A DNA stretch of 22,989 nt, from assembly GCA_937894515.1 (NCBI GenBank), contig CALCRH010000252.1:1-22989 (forward strand), in the 5' to 3' direction. How positions within the stretch are numbered: the stretch's first letter is position 1; every line of letters begins with the position of its first letter. Under the pieces are notes generated by a model. It saw nothing but the letters and a program-made list of their open reading frames with translations. It was not told where the DNA came from and ran no database searches. A program made the position numbers and the translations under genes. Origin of the DNA: an uncultured Clostridia bacterium (GTDB lineage: Bacteria > Bacillota > Clostridia > Oscillospirales > Oscillospiraceae). Positions 1-5,722 of the stretch are shown one piece after another.

Positions 1-839
1 CGCTGCGCCGCATCATGTTGTCCAGTCTTCCCGGCACGGCTGCCACCAGCATCAAAATTGCCGGTGTCCAGCATGAGTTTTCCACCATCCCCGGTGTAAA
101 GGAAGACGTGACCGAGATCGTTCTGAACGTGAAGAATCTGCTGACCAAGCTGCACTGTGAAGGCACCAAGACAGTCTTTATCGAGGCTGTTGGCCCCTGT
201 GAAGTGACAGCTGGAGACATCAAGGCGGACGGCGAGGTGGAGATCCTGAATCCGGATCTGCACATTGCCACGCTGGACGTGGGTGGTACCTTGAGCATGG
301 AACTGACCCTGAGCCATGGCCGCGGCTACGTATCTGCCGACAAGAACAAGGCAATGCGTCCCGGCGTCATCGGCGTCATTCCCATTGACTCCATCTACAC
401 CCCTGTCTATAAGGTCAACTACACGGTGGAAAGCACCCGCGTGGGTACCAGCAGCGACTATGATAAGCTGACACTGGAGACCTGGACGGACGGCACCATC
501 AGTGCCCGGGATGCGGTGTCTTTGGGCGCCAAGATCCTGTGCGATCATTTCACGCTGTTTACCGACCTTTCCGACAACCTGGGCGATAAGTCCACCGTAG
601 TCGAAAAGTCTACCGATCAGCGTGATAAGGTGCTGGAGCTGACCATCGAGGAGCTGGATCTGAGTGTCCGCAGCTTCAACTGCCTCAAGCGCGCCAACAT
701 CAATACAGTCGAGGACTTGATCTCCAAGACGGAGGACGAGATGATGAAGGTTCGCAACCTGGGCCGCAAGTCCCTGGAAGAGGTCATCAACAAGCTGGCA
801 ATGATGGGTCTGTCCCTGGCCAGCGAGGAAAACAACTAA
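1..839 (+). CDS. rpoA: RNA polymerase alpha subunit, 5'-truncated by window edge
   Basis: Alpha subunit of RNA polymerase, which nucleates core enzyme assembly and contacts UP elements and activators. The frame is open from base 3 (LRRIM...), so the first ATG at base 15 is internal; roughly 40 N-terminal residues lie outside the window. The visible part carries the conserved dimerisation segment LSSLPGTAATSIKI and the HEFSTIPGVKEDVTEI motif. It ends with a complete C-terminal domain containing the helix-hairpin-helix segment LKRANINTVEDLI and VRNLGRKSLEEV. Its partner rplQ starts 37 bases downstream, the standard end of the alpha operon. No promoter is visible because the operon begins upstream. 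Identity is certain; only the 5' boundary is missing. Confidence 0.97.
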   Translation, partial: LRRIMLSSLPGTAATSIKIAGVQHEFSTIPGVKEDVTEIVLNVKNLLTKLHCEGTKTVFIEAVGPCEVTAGDIKADGEVEILNPDLHIATLDVGGTLSMELTLSHGRGYVSADKNKAMRPGVIGVIPIDSIYTPVYKVNYTVESTRVGTSSDYDKLTLETWTDGTISARDAVSLGAKILCDHFTLFTDLSDNLGDKSTVVEKSTDQRDKVLELTIEELDLSVRSFNCLKRANINTVEDLISKTEDEMMKVRNLGRKSLEEVINKLAMMGLSLASEENN

Positions 840-876
840 CGCATACTAATGCTATCCTTATAAGGAGGAAACTGAA

Positions 877-1221
877 ATGCCCGGAACTCGTAAGCTCGGT
901 AAGACTACCGACCAGCGTATGGCGATGCTCCGTCAGCAGGTCACCGATTTCCTGGATTTGGGTCGTATGGAAACCACCATCACCCGCGCCAAGGAGATCC
1001 AGCCCGTTGCAGAGAAGATGATTTCTCTCGGCAAGAAAGGGGATCTGGCTGCTTATCGTCAGGCACTGAGCTTCATTACCCGCGAGGATGTTGCCAACAA
1101 GCTGTTCAAGACCATTGCTCCTGAATATGCTGAGCGCAATGGCGGCTATACCCGCATCGTCCGTACCGGCGTTCGCCGCGGTGATGCAGCAGAGACCGCT
1201 ATCATCGAGCTGGTAAAGTAA
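877..1221 (+). CDS. rplQ: 50S ribosomal protein L17
   Basis: Large-subunit ribosomal protein L17, 114 residues, a normal bacterial length. It starts MPGTRKLGKTTDQRMAMLRQ, close to the family N-terminus (usually MxxRKLGR...HRxAMLRN), and contains TTITRAKEIQPVAEKMI and the C-terminal GGYTRIVRTGVRRGDAAE typical of L17. An AAGGAGGAA ribosome binding site lies about 8 bases before the ATG. It follows rpoA directly and is followed by a strong intrinsic terminator, so it is the last gene of its operon. In many Firmicutes the ECF transporter genes and truA follow rplQ; here they do not. Confidence 0.97.
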   Translation: MPGTRKLGKTTDQRMAMLRQQVTDFLDLGRMETTITRAKEIQPVAEKMISLGKKGDLAAYRQALSFITREDVANKLFKTIAPEYAERNGGYTRIVRTGVRRGDAAETAIIELVK

Positions 1222-1237
1222 GAAAGCCAACAGATAC

Positions 1238-1277
1238 AAAAAACCACGCAAAGGAGAAATCCCTTGCGTGGTTTTTT
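1238..1277 (+). terminator. Intrinsic terminator after rplQ
   Basis: The stem CCACGCAA / TTGCGTGG is flanked by an A-run on the left and six Ts on the right (hairpin about 1243-1271 with the U-tract to 1277). It begins 17 bases after the rplQ stop, so it ends the ribosomal protein/rpoA operon. The A-run/T-run arrangement may also let it act on the minus strand. Confidence 0.9.
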
Positions 1278-1292
1278 CATAAATGCAGAATG

Positions 1293-1353
1293 AATTTGTC
1301 GGCGGATTGGAATTCGCCGACAAATTGAAATGCGGGCGGACAGAGTCGCCCGC
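1293..1353. repeat. Two adjacent palindromic units, possible dispersed intergenic repeat
   Basis: The first unit is a perfect 12-bp inverted repeat, AATTTGTCGGCG (1293-1304) and CGCCGACAAATT (1315-1326), whose stem can extend inward by three more pairs to leave a 4-base loop. The second (1332-1353) pairs GCGGGCG...AC with GTCGCCCGC around a 3-base loop with one bulged G, followed by CCCCTACAATT. A low-complexity tail of TTTTCA/TTTTCAC repeats follows (about 1373-1395). Neither hairpin has a U-tract, so they are not terminators. The GC-rich unit with a flanking CCCCTA resembles small palindromic elements scattered in Oscillospiraceae intergenic regions; that is from memory and unverified. Confidence 0.55.
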
Positions 1354-1414
1354 CCCTACAATTAATATTGAGCTTTTCATTTTTCACTTTTCACTCGCAT
1401 ATACTCCATGGGTG

Positions 1415-2125
1415 ATGGAATTGAAACGATTTGCGGCACTTTTGGCGCTGCTGCTTTTTCTGCCCGGTTGCGGCAGGCAGCCTGTGGAGACGGCACTCTG
1501 TCCGGAAGAGACCCAGCCGGTGGTCTATATGGCCCTGACCTTTGACGATGGACCAAACGAAAAATACACGCCGGAGCTGCTGGACGGCTTGAAGGAGCGG
1601 GACGTTCACGCCACGTTTTTCCTGGTGGGCAATCTGGCAGAAACCAATGACGCGCTGGTGTGGCGGATCGCGGCAGAGGGGCATCAGATCGGCAACCACT
1701 CCTACGACCATGCGCGGCTGGACAAACTGACGGAGTGGGAGACCAAGCAGGATATCAGAAAGTGCGATGAGATTCTGCAGGATATTCTGGGGCAGGGGAG
1801 CTATTGGGTGCGCCCACCTTATGGCTGCCTGACAGACGGCGAGTGTGCCTGCATGGATACCCCGCTGATCAACTGGTCGGTGGATACAGAGGACTGGAAA
1901 AGCCAAAACGTGGACAGCATTCTGGATATCATCTACCGGGACAGCTTTGACGGCTGCATTATCCTGATGCACGACTGCTATCCGACCTCGGTGAAGGCAG
2001 CGCTTGCCGCAGTGGATCACCTGCAGGAGCAGGGGGTTCAGTTTGTCACTGTGGAGGAATTGTTTGCACTGCAAGGTGTAACGGCGGAATGCGGCAAGAC
2101 CTATCACAGCGTGAAAAACCAATAA
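1415..2125 (+). CDS. Polysaccharide deacetylase (NodB domain) lipoprotein
   Basis: Predicted surface-anchored carbohydrate esterase family 4 deacetylase that removes N- or O-acetyl groups from a cell-wall or exopolysaccharide substrate. ATG at 1415 (236 residues) is chosen because it places a classic lipoprotein signal at the N-terminus: MELKR, a hydrophobic run, then lipobox LPGC with Cys19. The frame is open further upstream, but that part translates the palindromic repeats. No good ribosome binding site is seen, so the start is moderately sure. NodB motifs are complete: TFDDGP (Asp44-Asp45), HSYDH (His95, His99, metal ligands), RPPYG (133-137) and MHD (His186-Asp187). The substrate cannot be told. 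A possible peptidoglycan deacetylase role is inference. Confidence 0.88.
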   Translation: MELKRFAALLALLLFLPGCGRQPVETALCPEETQPVVYMALTFDDGPNEKYTPELLDGLKERDVHATFFLVGNLAETNDALVWRIAAEGHQIGNHSYDHARLDKLTEWETKQDIRKCDEILQDILGQGSYWVRPPYGCLTDGECACMDTPLINWSVDTEDWKSQNVDSILDIIYRDSFDGCIILMHDCYPTSVKAALAAVDHLQEQGVQFVTVEELFALQGVTAECGKTYHSVKNQ

Positions 2126-2127
2126 AA

Positions 2128-2157
2128 AAAGGCGCTACCCTTGCGGACAGCGCCTTT
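2128..2157 (-). terminator. Terminator of secG, possibly bidirectional
   Basis: The 9-bp stem AAAGGCGCT / AGCGCCTTT (2128-2136, 2149-2157) has a 12-base loop. Read on the minus strand it ends in an unbroken run of seven Ts, a strong terminator starting 10 bases after the secG stop. On the plus strand the tail is only TTT followed by CAAAA, so termination of the convergent deacetylase gene is plausible but weaker. Confidence 0.85.
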
Positions 2158-2167
2158 CAAAATGCAA

Positions 2168-2410
2168 TTACATACCGGCAGCGATCATGCAGTTCAGAGC
2201 CAGAGTCAGAACAACAAACACAGCACCGACCCACTTGGTGGCCTTGGCCAGCTTGGCATCAATGCTCTTGGCCTTGGCCTTGCTCATATAGCTGTCAGCA
2301 ATACCGCCGATGGCGCCGCTCAGGCCCTGGGACTTGCCGGACTGGAACAGCACAACAGCGATCAGAATAAGTGCACACAAAAGCTGCAAAATCGTAATAG
2401 CGATAACCAT
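2168..2410 (-). CDS. secG: Preprotein translocase subunit SecG
   Basis: Small accessory subunit of the SecYEG channel, 80 residues. It has the SecG layout: transmembrane helix ITILQLLCALILIAVVLFQ, then the conserved polar loop QSGKSQGLSGAIGG, and a second hydrophobic helix near the C-terminus (VGAVFVVLTLALNCMIA). The start is set by GGAGG about 8 bases before the ATG on the minus strand. It is monocistronic, with its own promoter in the secG-lexA intergenic region and its own terminator. It works with SecA, also encoded in this window (5723-8470), though not in the same operon. Confidence 0.94.
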   Translation of the reverse strand: MVIAITILQLLCALILIAVVLFQSGKSQGLSGAIGGIADSYMSKAKAKSIDAKLAKATKWVGAVFVVLTLALNCMIAAGM

Positions 2411-2470
2411 TTAAAATTTCCTCCGTTTATTCCATGCCGAAAAATGGGCATATATTTCATAGTGAAAGAC

Positions 2471-2499
2471 ATCATACCATAGGATTTCAAAAAAAGCAA
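2471..2499 (-). promoter_or_regulatory. Candidate sigma-A promoter of secG
   Basis: On the minus strand a TTGCTT -35 element (2494-2499) is separated by exactly 17 bases from a TATGAT -10 element (2471-2476), giving a leader of about 55 bases before secG. It lies back to back with the lexA promoter. Confidence 0.6.
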
Positions 2500-2522
2500 G
2501 AAAAATATTTGAAAAAAAGATA

Positions 2523-2534
2523 GAACAAACGTTG
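2523..2534. promoter_or_regulatory. SOS box (LexA operator) of lexA
   Basis: GAACAAACGTTG matches the Firmicutes LexA site GAAC-N4-GTTC at seven of the eight defined positions. It overlaps the first bases of the lexA -35 element (2532-2537), so bound LexA would block RNA polymerase. This fits the known negative autoregulation of lexA. The secG -35 is 24 bases away, so an effect on secG is possible but less likely. Confidence 0.8.
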
Positions 2535-2560
2535 CAAAATCGAAAAAGATGTGCTATACT
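2532..2560 (+). promoter_or_regulatory. Sigma-A promoter of lexA
   Basis: The -35 element TTGCAA (2532-2537) and -10 element TATACT (2555-2560) are spaced by 17 bases. Transcription would begin near 2567, about 36 bases before the chosen lexA start. The overlap with the SOS box supports the assignment. Confidence 0.82.
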
Positions 2561-2602
2561 ACCAATAGAAACATCTGTCCGATGACAGGAAGGAGTTTCC
2601 TT

Positions 2603-3244
2603 ATGAGCAAAAAACAGACGATGACAAAGATGCAGAAGGCGATATATGACTTCATTGCCGCAACGGTGGCAGAGCAGGGCTATCCGCCCTCCGTCCGTGA
2701 AATCGGCGAAGCGGTAGGCTTGAAATCCCCTTCGACTGTATATTTTCATCTGACTCACATGGAAGAACTGGGGATCATTCAGAAAGGCGCCGGTAAGGGA
2801 CGTGCCATTCGTCTGGTGGATCAGCCCGTACCCCGTGCCGTAGAAGTCGCAGCAGAAGAGATGACAGCACCGGCAGGAAGGGTTCCCGTGGTGGGCAACG
2901 TGGCTGCCGGCACGCCGATTCTGGCCCAGGAGTGCATTGAGGAGTATATCCCCTTTGATACCAACGGGCGGGATGGCGAGTATTTTGCTCTTCATGTTCG
3001 GGGTGAGTCCATGATCAACGCAGGTATCTTACCCGGCGATCTGGTGGTGGTGCACCAGCAGAAGGAGGCTCATAACGGCGAGATCGTTGTGGCAATGCTG
3101 GAGGACGAGGCAACGGTCAAGCGGCTCAACCGCAAGAACGGCGAGGTGTGGCTCATGCCGGAGAATCCAGCCTATCAGCCCATCGATGGCCGGTATGCCA
3201 CCATTCTGGGTAAGGTTTCCGCGGTATTGAGAACTTACAGTTGA
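2603..3244 (+). CDS. lexA: LexA repressor, SOS regulator with autoprotease domain
   Basis: Transcriptional repressor of the SOS regulon that cleaves itself when RecA filaments form on damaged DNA. ATG at 2603 (213 residues) is chosen over an upstream in-frame ATG because AGGAAGGAG sits 8 bases before it and because it gives the usual MSKKQTMTKMQKAIYDFI start. The upstream ATG would fall in the -10 element. The N-terminal winged helix-turn-helix covers about residues 1-70 (YPPSVREIGEAVGLKSPSTV). The peptidase S24 domain has the Ala102-Gly103 cleavage site in NVAAGTPI, nucleophile Ser136 in RGESM and general base Lys173 in ATVKRL. It should regulate itself through the SOS box upstream. Confidence 0.96.
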   Translation: MSKKQTMTKMQKAIYDFIAATVAEQGYPPSVREIGEAVGLKSPSTVYFHLTHMEELGIIQKGAGKGRAIRLVDQPVPRAVEVAAEEMTAPAGRVPVVGNVAAGTPILAQECIEEYIPFDTNGRDGEYFALHVRGESMINAGILPGDLVVVHQQKEAHNGEIVVAMLEDEATVKRLNRKNGEVWLMPENPAYQPIDGRYATILGKVSAVLRTYS

Positions 3245-3251
3245 ATTGTAT

Positions 3252-3286
3252 AAAAAAAGAAAGCCCATCAGGGTTTTCTTTTTTTT
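3252..3286. terminator. Bidirectional terminator between lexA and the binding-protein gene
   Basis: AAAAAAAGAAAGCCC and GGGTTTTCTTTTTTTT form a hairpin with a 4-base ATCA loop and one wobble pair, with an A-run on one side and an eight-T run on the other. It lies between two convergent genes, 7 bases after the lexA stop and 21 bases beyond the end of the minus-strand gene, and can serve both directions. Confidence 0.85.
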
Positions 3287-3307
3287 ATCGAATCGTGAGC
3301 TTCTCCG

Positions 3308-4855
3308 TCAAGAAGCCGGGGACAGATGTACCGTCCAGTTTTCCATTTCATAAAACGGATTGGTGGCGGTGGGAGTAATCTCATCTACGGCGTTGCTGGC
3401 GACCAAAACGGACAGACGCTTAAAACAGACAGGGGCGATCGGCTGCTGTTGCTGAAAGGTTTCGCACAGCGAGCGCAGAGCCGTGTCGCGGCTTTTTCCC
3501 TGGGCGGCCAGACAGGTTTGGAGTAGCTCATCGGCAGCGGAACTACTAAAACCGCCGTAGTTCAAGCGGCCATTGGTGCCGATAAGAGCGGTGAGATCCC
3601 AATCTGCCTGGAGACGGGTCTGTCCATAGTAGAGATCATACTGGCCATTTCTTAAGGCGTCCAGGTAGCTGTCCCAGGGTAAGGCCTGCACGGTAACAGA
3701 CATATCATATCGGTTCAGTGTTCGGGCAATTTCTGCTGCCGCGGCAACCTTAAAATGGTTTTCCTCATTTACCAAAAGAACAAGAGGTGTTTTCTCTTTT
3801 CCGGTTTTCAATCCGGCTTTTTTCATGGCATCGTCAACGACCTCTTGGGCATAGACGGTTTCCAGATCACCGGGATAGTTTTTACAGGCAGGGCACAGAG
3901 GAAACTGAGCCGGGGTGCCGTGGCCCAGCAGATAAGTGCTGACAAGTCGATCCCGGTCAATGGAGGAACTGATGGCCTGACGCACAGCAGGATCGGCCAG
4001 GAATTCATTGTACAAATTGAACCCCAGATAGTGCATAACGGTGCTGTCGGCATCGGTACACACGCCGCTGACATCGGAGGGAACCAAGTCGGTACCGCCG
4101 AAATCCGTGGAGAGCAGATGCACATTTTGGGCGGTAAAAGCATAGTTGGCGGCCTCAGCGCTCTTACAGCCGATCAGTTCAATTCGGCTGAGCGGCAGGG
4201 GCTTGTTTTGCCACCAATGGGGGTTGCGTGCCAAATAGATGCCGCTATCGTCTTTGGCAACGGCATAGGGTCCCGTACCCAGAGGAATGTTCCCCCCCTC
4301 TGTACCGGATTTGACAATGGGGATATCCAGCAGACTGAGGAAGCTGCCATGAGGCTCCGACAGCGTGATGATCACATTACGCCCGGAGACGGTGATTGTA
4401 TCCATCTTGGCAAAGCGGGAGCCGTATCGAGCGGAGCCGGCTGCACGCAGCAGCGTATCTGCCACATCCTGCGCCGTCAGCGCAGAACCATCGGAAAAGC
4501 GAACATCATCACGAATGGTGATGGTGTAGGTAAAGGTTTGTGCATCGTACCGAGCCATCTTTGCCAGCAACGGCTGAGGTTCAAACGAGTGGTCCAGTTC
4601 GTACAGGCTTTCGTAGAGCAGCTGCCCCACGACCTGTTGGATGCCATCGCTGCAGCTGACGCCGTCCAAGGTCTCACTGTCATAATAGGGCAGGGCAAAG
4701 GAGGTGATAGCGGCAGCGCTCTGGGGTTGATTCTCTGCCTGATAATACTGGCCCAGTTCCTGCAGGGGGTTATCGCTCAGCTCATCCCAATCGGCGCAGG
4801 CCGTACAGAAAAGAAAGACAATGGTTGTCAGGAGAAGACAGAGTAGTTTTTTCAT
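3308..4855 (-). CDS. Family 5 (oligopeptide/nickel-type) ABC substrate-binding lipoprotein
   Basis: Extracellular solute-binding protein of the SBP_bac_5 type, 515 residues, a normal length. A lipoprotein signal (MKKLLCLLLTTIVFLFCTAC) ends with lipobox Cys20. The body shows family features: LLYESLYELDHSFEPQPLLA, the ITIRDDVRFSDGSALTAQDV segment, IPLGTGPYAV, and VRQAISSSIDRDRLV. Family members deliver peptides, nickel or other solutes to ABC permeases. No permease or ATPase is nearby, so it is an orphan here and its ligand is unknown. The start is set by GGAGG about 9 bases upstream, which overlaps the last codons of pgeF. Only 4 bases separate the two genes, so they are probably co-transcribed and translationally coupled. 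Confidence 0.9.
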   Translation of the reverse strand: MKKLLCLLLTTIVFLFCTACADWDELSDNPLQELGQYYQAENQPQSAAAITSFALPYYDSETLDGVSCSDGIQQVVGQLLYESLYELDHSFEPQPLLAKMARYDAQTFTYTITIRDDVRFSDGSALTAQDVADTLLRAAGSARYGSRFAKMDTITVSGRNVIITLSEPHGSFLSLLDIPIVKSGTEGGNIPLGTGPYAVAKDDSGIYLARNPHWWQNKPLPLSRIELIGCKSAEAANYAFTAQNVHLLSTDFGGTDLVPSDVSGVCTDADSTVMHYLGFNLYNEFLADPAVRQAISSSIDRDRLVSTYLLGHGTPAQFPLCPACKNYPGDLETVYAQEVVDDAMKKAGLKTGKEKTPLVLLVNEENHFKVAAAAEIARTLNRYDMSVTVQALPWDSYLDALRNGQYDLYYGQTRLQADWDLTALIGTNGRLNYGGFSSSAADELLQTCLAAQGKSRDTALRSLCETFQQQQPIAPVCFKRLSVLVASNAVDEITPTATNPFYEMENWTVHLSPAS

Positions 4856-4859
4856 GGCG

Positions 4860-5663
4860 TCAATCCTCCAAACAGATCATGGCCGCCTGCACACCCCGGG
4901 CATTGCCCAGCTTTCGGTGGGACCAGAACAGATCCGTGCGGCACATAGTGCAAAGGTCACAGCAATCAATATGACAAAGCCCTTCCCGCCGTAACCAAAG
5001 GGCGTTGATTCCCTTCAGGTCAATGTGCCACTTAGCACCGATTTGGGTCATATAGGGTGCTGCAGCCGGACCCAATGCAGCAGACAGAGCTTTCGGAACA
5101 TCGTCATCCGTTTCAAAACAGCACTTGCCGATGGCAGGGCCGATGGCGGCCCGAATATCCGCGGGAACAGAGCCGAATTGGGCACCCATCTCCCGCACCG
5201 CTTTCGCCGCGATGCCAAGCGCCGTACCCCGCCAGCCGGCGTGAACGGCGGCGATGGCGTGACGGACGGGGTCATGGAGCAATATCACGTTGCAGTCGGC
5301 GGAAAAGACCACCAGGGGGATACCGGGAGTATTGCACAGCAGACCGTCCACGGCGCGGTAATCCCGTTCCCGCCACAGACCCTTGCCGCAGTCCGCGGCG
5401 GTGACCAGACGGAGGTGATCCAGATGCTCCTGCTGGGACAGAACGACTTTTTGTACGTCTGTACCGACAGCGGTGCAGAATCGGCGGTAGTTCTCCTCCA
5501 CGTTCTCCTTTTTGTCGCCGTGGATATAGCCCCGCAGATTCAGACTTTCCAGCGCACCGGTGGACACGCCGCCTTTTCGGGTGGAAAACCCATGGCGGAC
5601 GCCCTTATCCAGTACAGTGGACGTCAGGTATATCAAGTTGTCAGCTTGATGGGTTTGAAACAT
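4860..5663 (-). CDS. pgeF: PgeF/YfiH-type laccase-domain protein (peptidoglycan editing factor)
   Basis: Member of the YfiH/multicopper polyphenol oxidase family, known in E. coli to hydrolyse misincorporated residues (L-Ser for L-Ala) on peptidoglycan precursors. Some members have purine nucleoside activity. ATG at 5663 (267 residues) is chosen because GGAG lies 6 bases before it; an ATG four codons earlier lacks a site. Family motifs are intact: QQEH (His80), FSADC (Cys124), HAGWRGT (His141, the third metal ligand) and AAIGPAIGKCCFE. The C-terminal CDLCTMCRTDLFWSHR is richer in cysteine than I expect for the family. It lies between secA and the binding-protein gene in one minus-strand unit. 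The exact substrate is not shown by the sequence. Confidence 0.92.
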   Translation of the reverse strand: MFQTHQADNLIYLTSTVLDKGVRHGFSTRKGGVSTGALESLNLRGYIHGDKKENVEENYRRFCTAVGTDVQKVVLSQQEHLDHLRLVTAADCGKGLWRERDYRAVDGLLCNTPGIPLVVFSADCNVILLHDPVRHAIAAVHAGWRGTALGIAAKAVREMGAQFGSVPADIRAAIGPAIGKCCFETDDDVPKALSAALGPAAAPYMTQIGAKWHIDLKGINALWLRREGLCHIDCCDLCTMCRTDLFWSHRKLGNARGVQAAMICLED

Positions 5664-5688
5664 ACTATGCTCCATTCAACGCGGAATG

Positions 5689-5709
5689 CGTAGGGCACGC
5701 CGCCCTACG
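5689..5709. repeat. Short palindrome between secA and pgeF
   Basis: CGTAGGGC (5689-5696) and GCCCTACG (5702-5709) form a perfect 8-bp stem with a 5-base loop in the 59-base gap between the secA stop and the pgeF start. There is no U-tract on either strand, so it is not a typical terminator. It could be an mRNA stability or processing element. Its GTAGGG/CCCTAC ends resemble the CCCCTAC beside the palindromes at 1332-1353. Confidence 0.5.
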
Positions 5710-5722
5710 GCATGAAAACGCC

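Noticed and set aside
1283..1414. N-terminal extension of the polysaccharide deacetylase in the same frame
   Set aside because: It translates the palindromic repeats and would bury the lipoprotein signal peptide, so the ATG at 1415 is preferred.
3755..4846. Plus-strand 363-codon open frame opposite the family 5 binding protein
   Set aside because: The minus strand has a lipobox, a ribosome binding site and family motifs. The plus frame has none.
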